A DNA stretch of 11,573 bases, from contig JAGDBT010000131.1 in the NCBI GenBank assembly GCA_017958895.1, positions 1 to 11,573 on the forward strand, given 5' to 3'. Position numbers and translations under genes: made by a program. Shown here one piece after another: positions 1 to 7,219 of this stretch. This DNA is from Alphaproteobacteria bacterium (lineage in GTDB: Bacteria; Pseudomonadota; Alphaproteobacteria; RF32; CAG-239). Every line of letters starts with the position of its first letter. The first letter of the stretch is position 1. A model generated the notes under the pieces. It was not told the origin of the DNA. It did no database searches and saw only the letters and a program-made list of their open reading frames with translations.

Positions 1-144
1 AAACTTATGAAATATATCGGTTTAGAGGTTGCCAGATTAATTCGTCTGTCATACGGGCCTTTTCAATTGGGAAATTTGCAAAAAGGTGAAGTACGAGAAG
101 TAACACAGAAGGTATTGAAAGAGCAGTTGGGTAGCAAGTTATGA
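1..144 (+). CDS. rluB: RluB/RsuA-family rRNA pseudouridine synthase, C-terminal end (partial)
   Basis: The window opens inside a plus-strand frame (frame 1) that ends at TGA 142-144, leaving about 47 codons. The readable tail contains GLEVARLIRLSYGPFQLGNL followed by KGEVREV and a lysine-rich end. This is the conserved C-terminal segment of the RsuA/RluB/RluE/RluF family, whose members isomerise uridine to pseudouridine in rRNA (RluB acts on 23S rRNA in the large-subunit decoding neighbourhood). The catalytic aspartate and the N-terminal S4 domain lie outside the window, so the exact paralogue cannot be proven. RluB is preferred because an rluB gene directly before rsmD is a common alphaproteobacterial arrangement. 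The stop overlaps the next start as ATGA (141-144), which implies translational coupling with rsmD in an rRNA-modification operon. Confidence 0.8.
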   Translation, partial: KLMKYIGLEVARLIRLSYGPFQLGNLQKGEVREVTQKVLKEQLGSKL

Positions 145-683
145 GAATTGTCGGAGGAAAATATCGCGGAAAAAAATTATGGGCACCGGAGGGTAAGGCG
201 GTTCGTCCGACTTCGGAAAGAACCAGAGAGGCGATATTCAATATTTTGTACTCTCATATGGGCGGAGATTATAGCCAAATGGCGTTGCTTGACATATTTT
301 GCGGCACCGGAGCATTCGGTTTTGAAGGTATTTCACGAGGTTTCAAAAATGTTGCTTTTATTGATATAGATACGGTTCCGGTGCAGAAAAATGCCAAACT
401 GTTCCCGATGGAGCAAGATAAGATAACCATTCTGAAAGCCGATGCCACACAGCTTTATCCCGCCAGGCGCAAATATCAGATGGTGTTTTGTGATGCACCA
501 TACGGTAAAGGACTTACTGAAGTTGCTTTGGAACAATTGCTAAAGAAAGACTGGTTGGCAGATAAAGCCGTTTGTATAACAGAAATACGTAATGATGAAA
601 AATTTACGATTCCTGACGAATTGGAAATGGTTGACGAAAGAGGTTACGGTTTGGCGCGTGTGTTGTTTTTAAGGAAAAAATAA
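141..683 (+). CDS. rsmD: 16S rRNA (guanine(966)-N2)-methyltransferase RsmD
   Basis: 180 residues, the usual size for RsmD, which methylates G966 of 16S rRNA (E. coli numbering) with S-adenosylmethionine during 30S assembly. Seen: the N-terminal family signature MRIVGGKYRGKKL with VRPTSERTREAIFNIL (residues 1-36), the SAM-binding loop DIFCGTGAFGFEGISRG (51-67), the acidic residues FIDID (73-77) that would contact the ribose, and the catalytic-loop motif IV at 118-121. Motif IV reads DAPY instead of the common DPPY, a small change in an otherwise canonical protein. The start is fixed by the ATGA overlap with the upstream pseudouridine-synthase gene, so the two are co-translated. No strong hairpin terminator follows; only an A/T-only inverted stretch at 675-690 lies before the next promoter. 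Identification is firm from the two motifs and the gene context. Confidence 0.95.
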   Translation: MRIVGGKYRGKKLWAPEGKAVRPTSERTREAIFNILYSHMGGDYSQMALLDIFCGTGAFGFEGISRGFKNVAFIDIDTVPVQKNAKLFPMEQDKITILKADATQLYPARRKYQMVFCDAPYGKGLTEVALEQLLKKDWLADKAVCITEIRNDEKFTIPDELEMVDERGYGLARVLFLRKK

Positions 684-701
684 TTTTTTTGTCAAAAGTT
701 G

Positions 702-730
702 TTGCTATTTGCGAAAAAATATGCTACATT
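702..730 (+). promoter_or_regulatory. Probable housekeeping promoter of the 773-residue gene
   Basis: TTGCTA (702-707) is followed after 17 bases by TACATT (725-730). In alphaproteobacterial terms this is TTGCTAT-N14-GCTACATT, close to the Caulobacter-type consensus TTGACGS-N10-14-GCTANAWC. A start site near 737 would give a leader of about 24 bases ending in the GGGGGCG ribosome-binding site. It sits between the end of rsmD and the next gene, so that gene is likely transcribed separately from the rRNA-modification pair. Confidence 0.5.
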
Positions 731-760
731 AAGGGCAAATTTAGAATATAGGGGGCGTTT

Positions 761-3082
761 ATGGTCAGAACGTATATTGAAAATCAAAATCTTTCAATCT
801 TGCCGGATGAGTATTCGGAAGAGAGTTTAAGTAAGAAATTTGCCGACAGAGATGCCGCAATCAGAAGGCAAATTGCGGAAAATCTGCAAGATTACAGAGA
901 TCTCCGAAATGATGAAGCTATGGAGAACTTTCAGGAAGATTCCGAGGATGAATATTCAAAAATCAAACTTAATAATGCCTTGAGGATAATTCGCACCGAA
1001 ACGGAAAAATTGCGTAAAGAAGGTGAGGAAATTTACCTGGAGCACCAACTGCTCAATCAATATGGTAATGCTTTCAGTAAATTGTATTATGTGAAGGATT
1101 TGCATGAAAAAGCAGGCGAGGTTGAAAAAATATCTTTTAAAGAAGTAGATGTTACAGACAGCAGTAACTATGATACACTGACCGACGGCCAATATTTCGG
1201 TGCCATTGCCGATCCGGAAGGCAAAATAAAACAATTGGCTCTGGAAGTAACCGAAGATGATATGGTTTTCAATTTAGGTATGACAGAGTTTCATAAACCG
1301 AACAGTGCTCCGGAAGTAAAAATGCAAATTTCTTTTGAAGAGGAAGATGCTTTGAATTTGACGGCCGAGAAGGTGAAAAAAATTATAGAATTTTGCGAAA
1401 AACACGGCATTTCCTATGAAGATATGATTGTTCGCCGTTTTGACGGAAGTATTGATGAAAGTGAAGTTCAAAGTAAACTTGACAGAGTAATTGAAGAAGC
1501 AAAAATTCTTCGTGAGCAGGAAGCTCAACAGAAAGATAATGAACTTTTGGCAACAGAAGAAGCCAGAGCCTCAGAAATAGATAAAGTTGTGCAAGATTTG
1601 AAAGCGAGCGGTGAAATATCCGAAGATGCGGATTGGAAAGAAGTTATTTCTTCAGCCGAACCTTTAGATTCGGAAAAAGGTCTTGCCACAGAAACGGATA
1701 CAATAAATAATGATTTGCTCGGCACGGAAAATGCGGCTGTTGCAAAAGAACAAATTGAAACATCAGCAAATTCTGCTCAACAGGTTCAGCAAAATGCACC
1801 TCAGCAACAATCTGTTTCAGCTCCGCAAGAGGAAAAAGAAAACTTAATATCTAAGGTCAGAACCGCACTCAAGCGGAATGATACCGAGCAAAATAAGTGT
1901 GAAAAGCAGTTTGAGGAGTTCTTTGAACAGGGTTTGGCCAAAAAACGCGGATTTTCATATTTCAAAAGCCGTACATTAAGCGGGTGGACAGAGTATGTAA
2001 TTTATGATACCGAAGATTGGCTTAACCGAATAAATGACGGCAAAAAAGAAAAAGGAACTGCCAGATATAATTACAATTTCAAATTTTTCATGCGTGAGGG
2101 AGTTGACGGACAAATGGATTTTGCCATTCGGACGCCTCACAATAAAAAACTTGATGAAGTGGTAATAAATGGTATTGCCTCACAGCTTAAATCACTGGGA
2201 TTTACGCATGTTAATTTCCCTAAGGGAGTATCTGATGCCGAAAAGGCACTTTGGCGCAAAGCTTTGGCAGAGCAGGGATTGGTGCCGATAGGAATAGGTA
2301 TTGACCGTTCAAAAGCTAACGGTATGATTAAAGCCGCAACCGAAAAACTTTCAGACGAGAAATTATCAACGTTTAAATATCGTTTAGCTTTGCAAATGAA
2401 TGAAAATGCCAAGAAGAAGAATAAAAAACTGGATACTTCAGAGCAGGAATTTATTGATAATTTGATTAAAGCTCACCAAATGGAAGGATTTACCAATGGT
2501 TATTCTAATTATCTGAAGAGCTATATTACCAAAATAATTCATCCGGAGCATGAAAATCCTAATGGAGCAGTTGATAAAATCGGCGCTATGATTAACTTGC
2601 GCAGATTGTTTGATATATTTAAGGATGGTGTGGAAGCCGGAAGTATTTTGGCCAGTCCGGTCTTGAAAGATGCCGAAAAAGCCAAACTTCGCAGTGCCGG
2701 ATTAACCTCGGTTTCTCCTGACATGATGAGCGGTGAAGATGTGTTCAAAATATATCAGATTTTGATGCCGTACAGCAAACAACAGGCCAAATTCAGACTT
2801 GATGTAAAGTTTAGAGAGCCTGGTGTTAAACGTGCGCATGAAGTTATTAAACAGGGTGTATTTAACAGTGTCTATAATAACTGCAAAAGTATTATTAAAG
2901 AACTTAAAGCACTGGGTGCACCGGAGATTGACTTGCCTGAAACAACCAATGAGTTGCCTTTTGTTCCGCCTATGCCGCAGCAACAGCAAACTCCTGCGCC
3001 GCGTACGCAACCGCAAACTCACAGTTCATTAAACGGTAATTCGGGAGTAGGTTCAAATGCCATGGGCAGAGAGGCCCGATAA
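761..3082 (+). CDS. Uncharacterised 773-residue soluble protein with a possible LPD7-like segment
   Basis: I do not recognise this as a named family. The ATG follows a purine-rich ribosome-binding site (AGGGGGCG, 750-757). There is no signal peptide or membrane segment, so a cytoplasmic location is likely. Residues 1-115 are acidic and helical with coiled-coil-like stretches (about 30-100). Residues 120-230 look like a compact alpha/beta region. Residues 235-300 are charged helix. Residues 330-356 are a Gln/Ser/Ala-rich linker. From about 360 a second globular half begins. Within it, 462-520 reads as a helix, then LKSLGFTHVNFPKG, a basic helix (KALWRKALAEQG) and LVPIGIG; this order resembles the LPD7 domain of large polyvalent and relaxase proteins, but that comparison is from memory and tentative. 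Residues 580-720 are helical, and 733-773 form a Pro/Gln-rich disordered tail. The gene stands alone between its own promoter and a strong terminator. The frame is intact and certainly coding; the function is unknown. Confidence 0.9.
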   Translation: MVRTYIENQNLSILPDEYSEESLSKKFADRDAAIRRQIAENLQDYRDLRNDEAMENFQEDSEDEYSKIKLNNALRIIRTETEKLRKEGEEIYLEHQLLNQYGNAFSKLYYVKDLHEKAGEVEKISFKEVDVTDSSNYDTLTDGQYFGAIADPEGKIKQLALEVTEDDMVFNLGMTEFHKPNSAPEVKMQISFEEEDALNLTAEKVKKIIEFCEKHGISYEDMIVRRFDGSIDESEVQSKLDRVIEEAKILREQEAQQKDNELLATEEARASEIDKVVQDLKASGEISEDADWKEVISSAEPLDSEKGLATETDTINNDLLGTENAAVAKEQIETSANSAQQVQQNAPQQQSVSAPQEEKENLISKVRTALKRNDTEQNKCEKQFEEFFEQGLAKKRGFSYFKSRTLSGWTEYVIYDTEDWLNRINDGKKEKGTARYNYNFKFFMREGVDGQMDFAIRTPHNKKLDEVVINGIASQLKSLGFTHVNFPKGVSDAEKALWRKALAEQGLVPIGIGIDRSKANGMIKAATEKLSDEKLSTFKYRLALQMNENAKKKNKKLDTSEQEFIDNLIKAHQMEGFTNGYSNYLKSYITKIIHPEHENPNGAVDKIGAMINLRRLFDIFKDGVEAGSILASPVLKDAEKAKLRSAGLTSVSPDMMSGEDVFKIYQILMPYSKQQAKFRLDVKFREPGVKRAHEVIKQGVFNSVYNNCKSIIKELKALGAPEIDLPETTNELPFVPPMPQQQQTPAPRTQPQTHSSLNGNSGVGSNAMGREAR

Positions 3083-3088
3083 AACTTC

Positions 3089-3130
3089 AAAACAAAAGGC
3101 ATGGTTTGTTCCATGCCTTTTGTTTTTTCC
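3089..3130. terminator. Bidirectional intrinsic terminator between convergent genes
   Basis: A perfect 16-bp stem, AAAACAAAAGGCATGG (3089-3104) with its complement at 3111-3126, encloses the loop TTTGTT and is followed by Ts on the plus strand. The A-rich left arm supplies a T-rich tail on the minus strand. It starts 7 bases after the stop of the 773-residue gene and lies just beyond the mnmA stop (3133), so it can end both convergent transcripts. Confidence 0.92.
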
Positions 3131-3132
3131 GA

Positions 3133-4209
3133 TTATGCTGACTTTTTGATGATACCTCCGCCAAGCAAGACATCGTCTTTATATAAAACCACCGATTGCC
3201 CCGGAGCGACGGCTTTTTGTTTGTTGAAGAAAATCACCTCAATTTCATTATTTTCCAAAGGCGTAACCTTTACGGCCGTCGGTTGCTGTGAAGAACGTAT
3301 TTTGGCTTCACATTCTAACGGCGCATCAATCTTTTCTATGGCAGACCAACAGCAATTATCGGCAGTAAGGCTTGAACGTCCACACTCTTCTTCAAAACCT
3401 ACTATAACTTCATTTCGTTCTTTGTTAAAACCTAAAACATAAAGCGGTCTTTCGGCTGCAATACCCATGCCTCTTCTTTGTCCGACCGTATAATTCCAAA
3501 TTCCCTGATGTTGCCCCAAAATTTTGCCGTCTTGCGTAACAAAATTTCCCGGTTGCGGTTGATTTTGCAATATATCGTTAATATCGCCGGAATAAAAGTC
3601 CTGACTGTCCGGTTTATCAAAAACCGGCAGGCCGAATTCTTCGGCAAGTTTTCTTACCTGAGTTTTGGTAAATGCTCCCAAAGGCATCAAAATATGTGAT
3701 AATTGTTCCTGATTAAGCCGATAGAGAAAATAGGATTGGTCTTTTGTTTGATCTGCGCCACGGACTATTTGATAGCGGGAAGTTTCTTCATTGAATATTA
3801 TCTGAGAATAATGTCCGGTAGCGAATTTATCGAATTGCAAACCTTGTGCGGCGGCTTCTTGCGGCAAAGCCCCAAATTTTATATAAGAGTTGCACACCAC
3901 ACAGGGATTCGGATTTCTTCCGGCTTTATATTCCGATTTAAAATTCTCTAGGACCATTTGTTTGTAGCGATTCGCACAGTCAATAACGTAGTAAGGAATA
4001 CCAATTTTTCGGCAGATTTCTTTAGCGGCTTCTATATCTTGTTCTTCATGGGGAGAAAAGCAGGAATCCATATGAGGATTACCGCTGAATTGGGTGTTTT
4101 TATCCCAAATAGACATGGTTGCGCCGATTACTTCGTGTCCTTGTTGTTTTAATAAACAGGCCGCAACCGAAGAATCAACACCACCGCTCATACCGACCAA
4201 AATTCTCAT
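3133..4209 (-). CDS. mnmA: tRNA-specific 2-thiouridylase MnmA, variant lacking the second catalytic Cys
   Basis: 358 residues, full length for MnmA, which activates U34 of tRNA-Lys, tRNA-Glu and tRNA-Gln with ATP and replaces O2 by sulfur. Seen: the PP-loop SGGVDSS (8-14), the tRNA/ATP-region motifs TGHY (131-134) and KDQSYFLY (156-163), and GQRRGMG (243-249). The first catalytic cysteine lies in NPCVVCN (101-107; C106 aligns with E. coli C102). The residue three before it, Asp in E. coli, is also Cys here, giving a CxxC. The second catalytic cysteine, normally in a SQDICF-like motif, is absent: the motif reads SQDFYSGD (202-209) with Tyr206 at that position. The start is supported by AAGGA seven bases upstream. 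The gene follows ssb after a terminator-like hairpin, so it is expressed by readthrough or from an unseen promoter. The family assignment is secure; the mechanism may differ. Confidence 0.95.
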   Translation of the reverse strand: MRILVGMSGGVDSSVAACLLKQQGHEVIGATMSIWDKNTQFSGNPHMDSCFSPHEEQDIEAAKEICRKIGIPYYVIDCANRYKQMVLENFKSEYKAGRNPNPCVVCNSYIKFGALPQEAAAQGLQFDKFATGHYSQIIFNEETSRYQIVRGADQTKDQSYFLYRLNQEQLSHILMPLGAFTKTQVRKLAEEFGLPVFDKPDSQDFYSGDINDILQNQPQPGNFVTQDGKILGQHQGIWNYTVGQRRGMGIAAERPLYVLGFNKERNEVIVGFEEECGRSSLTADNCCWSAIEKIDAPLECEAKIRSSQQPTAVKVTPLENNEIEVIFFNKQKAVAPGQSVVLYKDDVLLGGGIIKKSA

Positions 4210-4223
4210 TTTGTAATCCTTTT

Positions 4224-4260
4224 GATAAAAATAAAGAACTCCGGTATATTACCGAAGTTC
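4224..4260 (-). terminator. Intrinsic terminator after ssb (minus-strand transcript)
   Basis: Read on the minus strand, an 11-bp stem GAACTTCGGTA / TACCGGAGTTC with a 3-base loop (4236-4260) is followed by a T-rich run with TTTATTTTTAT. One pair is a U-G wobble on the minus-strand RNA but a C-A mismatch on the plus strand, so the structure is better in the ssb transcript. It starts 21 bases after the ssb stop and ends 26 bases before mnmA, separating the two genes or attenuating readthrough. Confidence 0.8.
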
Positions 4261-4281
4261 CGAGTTTGAAAATATCAATAT

Positions 4282-4749
4282 TTAGAACGGAATATCGTCG
4301 TCTAACTCCGCAGAAGGAGCAGTAGCCGAACTGTTATCCCAACCGCTTGCCGAGGCAGAGAAAACATCATCGGCATCGGCAGGAGTTCCGTCAGAAGAAC
4401 GTCCGTCAAGCATTACCAGAGTACCATTGAAATTCTGCAAAACGATTTCCGTAGTATAGCGATCATTGCCGTTATTATCTTTCCAGGTACGAGTCTGCAG
4501 TTGTCCTTCCAAATATACTTTAGAACCTTTTCTCAAGTATCTTTCAGCCGTATCTGCCAGAGCCGAATTAAAAATAACCACACGATGCCATTCGGTTCTT
4601 TCTTTTCTTTCTCCGCTGGCCTTATCTTTCCAAGAATCGGAAGTTGCCACGCGCAAATTAACAACCTTGGTTCCGCTGGTTGTGGTGCTGACGGTAGGAT
4701 CAGCCCCAAGATTACCGACCAAAATAACTTTATTTATACTTCCTGCCAT
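4282..4749 (-). CDS. ssb: Single-stranded DNA-binding protein SSB
   Basis: 155 residues. SSB coats single-stranded DNA as a tetramer during replication, repair and recombination and recruits partner proteins through its C-terminal tip. Seen: the OB-fold from residue 4 to about 113, beginning SINKVILVGNLGADP, with TEWHRVVIFN (52-61), a basic KGSKVYLEGQL strand (74-84) and the conserved aromatics W54 and W89. A short low-complexity acidic/Ser/Ala linker (115-148) leads to the tip DDDIPF at the end, the expected partner-binding peptide. The start has AAAGGA eight bases or so upstream. It begins 43 bases after the aas stop with no terminator between them, so aas and ssb are probably co-transcribed. 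This is not the usual uvrA-linked context. A hairpin terminator follows. Confidence 0.97.
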   Translation of the reverse strand: MAGSINKVILVGNLGADPTVSTTTSGTKVVNLRVATSDSWKDKASGERKERTEWHRVVIFNSALADTAERYLRKGSKVYLEGQLQTRTWKDNNGNDRYTTEIVLQNFNGTLVMLDGRSSDGTPADADDVFSASASGWDNSSATAPSAELDDDIPF

Positions 4750-4792
4750 TATTTATTTTCCTTTACTTCATTTATTATTTACAAAACTTACT

Positions 4793-6976
4793 TTATGCTG
4801 CTTTGTCGGCTGTTGAAGATAATTCTTCAATAACGCGTTTTTTCAGAGAAACATTATCGGTTTTGCCGGTTGCCAACAAAGGTACATCATGATAAAGAAT
4901 AACTCTCGGCAAATACAGTTCCGACATATTGTTATTTTTAACATACTTATGGAGCAATGAAGAAGTTATCTTTTCATTATTGGTTACCAAAACAATTTGT
5001 TCACCTTTACTTTCATGAGGTATGGCAACAACACCGTAATTAAATTCTCCGGCATGATCATTAGCGGCATCAACAACCATTTCCTGTACGGCATTCAAAG
5101 ATACCATTTCACCGCCGATTTTAGCAAATCTCTTAATACGATCTTTAATCGTGAAGAAACCAATTTCATCAATATCCACCACATCTCCGGTATGATACCA
5201 ACCGTTAACCGGCGGAACAAGAACTCCCGGTTTATCAGGCATATAATAGCCGAGCATTACATTAGGACCTTTAACGCATAACTCACCGCCGGAAGCAATT
5301 CCGTCAACCGGTTCAATTCGATATTCCATACCAGGTAATAACTTACCGATAGAACCGAATTTATTGAAAATTCCGTTATTAGCGGTCATAACCGGAGAAC
5401 ATTCCGTTGCACCATAGGCTTCCATCATGCGAACACCGGCATGTTCACTCCACATATTACGCGTATCTTGTTTAATAGCTTCGCCACCGGCATACATCAA
5501 GCGTATAGTATGGAAATCATACGGATGAGCAATTTTAGCATAGCCGCGTAAAAACGTATCGGTACCAATCATCAAAGTAACACCCAACTCATATACCAAT
5601 TCGGCCACAACACGATAATGAAGCGGAGAAGGATAGAGGAAAAGTCGAGTTCCCTGGAAAAGCGGGAACAACATACCAACCATCAAGCCGAAACTGTGGA
5701 ACATCGGCAAAGCATTAAAGAGCAAGTCTTTGTGGGTTACGGTTTGAATGGAAGATAACTGGTTTACATTGGCAATTAAATTGGCATGAGTGAGCAAAAC
5801 AGCTTTTGGAGCACCTTCCGAGCCGGAAGTGAACAAAATAACAGCCTTTTTGTTACCGCCGCGCTTGTTCGGCACATGTTTGATTTTATAACTTATGAAA
5901 GCGCCCAATTTTCTCCATAAAGGCATCTTCTTGGCCAAATCTTCCAGATAAACTATCTTAAGACCGGCTTTTTCTAATTCTTCAATAGCACCTTCCAGCT
6001 TTCCTTTCAAAATGAAGGTTTTGGAAGTAATTACGGTTTTGACTACGGCAGTTTTGCACATGGAAACCATATTTTTGGCACCGACCGAAAAATTAATCAT
6101 CACCGGCGTTCTCTCATAGGCCGAAAGTCCGAAGAAAGTACAAACGGTGGCAATGGCATTAGGTAATAAAACTCCGACATTTTCATCACGTTTGGTAAAG
6201 GTTTTGAAAGTGCGTCCCAAAGCATAAGCGGCCATAATTATATCTTTAAAAGACTTTTGTTTGCGGTTAACATCTTCTATAATGCGCGGACGTTTGGAAA
6301 ATAATCCGTTACGGGAATAAACCTTGGCGGTTTTCATAAGCTGCGCAAACAAAGAAATTTGCGGGTCATAATTGATGTTAAATCCCATTTCACGAAGAAT
6401 AACATAAACTTCGTTACTGATGTGATCACGTTGGCGACGCAATTCGTCTTTTAATTTAAAACTGCGAGGTTTACCGACATAAATACGCATTTTAGGTAAC
6501 GGACGATGCGGTAAACACCCCTTGGTTTTTGAAAAATAGCCGTATTGCGGGCCGTCAATCCAGATAGGAATTATAGGAGCTTTTGATTTATCGGCTACCA
6601 AGCCCGGAGCCTCGTATATTTTCATAAGTCCGCCGTTTTCGGTTATACGACCTTCAGCAAAAATAACCACCAAGCGATCTTCATCAACTTTAGAAATTAA
6701 TTTTTTAATATCAGCCGGTTCAATAGGGTTAAAAGTGACAACATCGGCACAACGCATAAGAAATCTTATCCAATGGCGACGAAATAAATGTCCGTTAAGC
6801 GCAAAAACCGGGTTGCCCGGCAAAAAGGCGAACAACAAAATCGGGTCCAAATACGACACATGGTTTACAACGTAAACACCTTTCTTTGGTAGTTGTTTTA
6901 AGTCAAAATAGAAAATACATTTTGCCTTCATCAATTTTAAAATAAATCTCAAACAAAATCTAACAAAGTCTCTCAC
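4793..6976 (-). CDS. aas: Bifunctional acyltransferase / acyl-ACP synthetase (Aas-type)
   Basis: 727 residues, matching the two-domain Aas of E. coli (about 719). Known role: acyl-ACP synthetase activity activates fatty acids with ATP, and the acyltransferase adds them to 2-acyl-lysophosphatidylethanolamine at the inner membrane. The N-terminal PlsC-type domain (about 1-200) has the HX4D box NHVSYLDP (H39, D44) and FAEGR (106-110). The AMP-forming synthetase domain (about 230-720) has the P-loop LFTSGSEGAPKAV (381-393), YGATE (521-525), WYHTGD (593-598), KRFAKIGGE (615-623) and the catalytic lysine in LATGKTD (K705). The start is GTG at 6976, preceded by GGAAAGG at good spacing; no ATG is suitably placed. 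The lysophospholipid transporter lplT, often beside aas, is not seen; fadL is the divergent neighbour instead. A clear promoter precedes it, and it runs into ssb 43 bases on. Confidence 0.93.
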   Translation of the reverse strand: MRDFVRFCLRFILKLMKAKCIFYFDLKQLPKKGVYVVNHVSYLDPILLFAFLPGNPVFALNGHLFRRHWIRFLMRCADVVTFNPIEPADIKKLISKVDEDRLVVIFAEGRITENGGLMKIYEAPGLVADKSKAPIIPIWIDGPQYGYFSKTKGCLPHRPLPKMRIYVGKPRSFKLKDELRRQRDHISNEVYVILREMGFNINYDPQISLFAQLMKTAKVYSRNGLFSKRPRIIEDVNRKQKSFKDIIMAAYALGRTFKTFTKRDENVGVLLPNAIATVCTFFGLSAYERTPVMINFSVGAKNMVSMCKTAVVKTVITSKTFILKGKLEGAIEELEKAGLKIVYLEDLAKKMPLWRKLGAFISYKIKHVPNKRGGNKKAVILFTSGSEGAPKAVLLTHANLIANVNQLSSIQTVTHKDLLFNALPMFHSFGLMVGMLFPLFQGTRLFLYPSPLHYRVVAELVYELGVTLMIGTDTFLRGYAKIAHPYDFHTIRLMYAGGEAIKQDTRNMWSEHAGVRMMEAYGATECSPVMTANNGIFNKFGSIGKLLPGMEYRIEPVDGIASGGELCVKGPNVMLGYYMPDKPGVLVPPVNGWYHTGDVVDIDEIGFFTIKDRIKRFAKIGGEMVSLNAVQEMVVDAANDHAGEFNYGVVAIPHESKGEQIVLVTNNEKITSSLLHKYVKNNNMSELYLPRVILYHDVPLLATGKTDNVSLKKRVIEELSSTADKAA

Positions 6977-7009
6977 GAGTTTAACCTTTCCGTAGTTTAA
7001 TTTTACCTT

Positions 7010-7037
7010 TTTATATCACACTGGCTTAGTTTGTAAA
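7010..7037 (-). promoter_or_regulatory. Promoter of the aas-ssb unit
   Basis: On the minus strand, TTTACA (7032-7037) and TATAAA (7010-7015) are separated by 16 bases; each matches five of six sigma-70 consensus positions. A start near 7004 gives a leader of about 28 bases that holds the GGAAAGG site before the GTG start. It lies about 95 bases from the oppositely oriented fadL promoter. Confidence 0.72.
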
Positions 7038-7132
7038 GAAAAAGACCGCAATAATCAACAAGCTTGAATAATTATATAAAATATTGATAATTCTATTTAT
7101 TTTTAATTTCTCTGGAAAAATACAGAAAAAAC

Positions 7133-7160
7133 TTGCCAAAATAAAAAAATAGTATATAAG
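7133..7160 (+). promoter_or_regulatory. Promoter of fadL
   Basis: TTGCCA (7133-7138) and TATAAG (7155-7160) are 16 bases apart; each matches five of six sigma-70 consensus positions. A start near 7167 gives a leader of roughly 53 bases. The intervening region 7040-7130, between this and the aas promoter, is very AT-rich with short A/T inverted repeats such as AATTAT/ATAATT (7070-7075 and 7087-7092). It could hold regulator sites, but none is recognisable. Confidence 0.68.
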
Positions 7161-7170
7161 TTTCGTTCGG

Positions 7171-7196
7171 GTAACCATGAAAAAACAGGTTGCCGG
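7171..7196 (+). promoter_or_regulatory. Leader hairpin and 11-codon upstream frame before fadL
   Basis: Within the predicted fadL leader, GGTAACC (7170-7176) can pair with GGTTGCC (7188-7194), including one G-U pair, across an 11-base loop. An ATG at 7177 opens an 11-codon frame (MKKQVAGFNFL) whose TAG stop (7210-7212) overlaps the AGGA ribosome-binding site of fadL. Either could affect fadL translation. The upstream ATG has no clear ribosome-binding site, so this is only a candidate. Confidence 0.3.
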
Positions 7197-7219
7197 GTTC
7201 AATTTTTTATAGGACTAAC

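Noticed and set aside
675..690. A/T-only inverted stretch after rsmD as a terminator
   Set aside because: The stem would contain only A-T pairs and would not be stable; rsmD may read on or end by another route.
7190..7219. A 10-codon N-terminal extension of fadL from a TTG at 7190
   Set aside because: The ATG at 7220 has AGGA at good spacing and begins a normal signal peptide; the extension would bury it.
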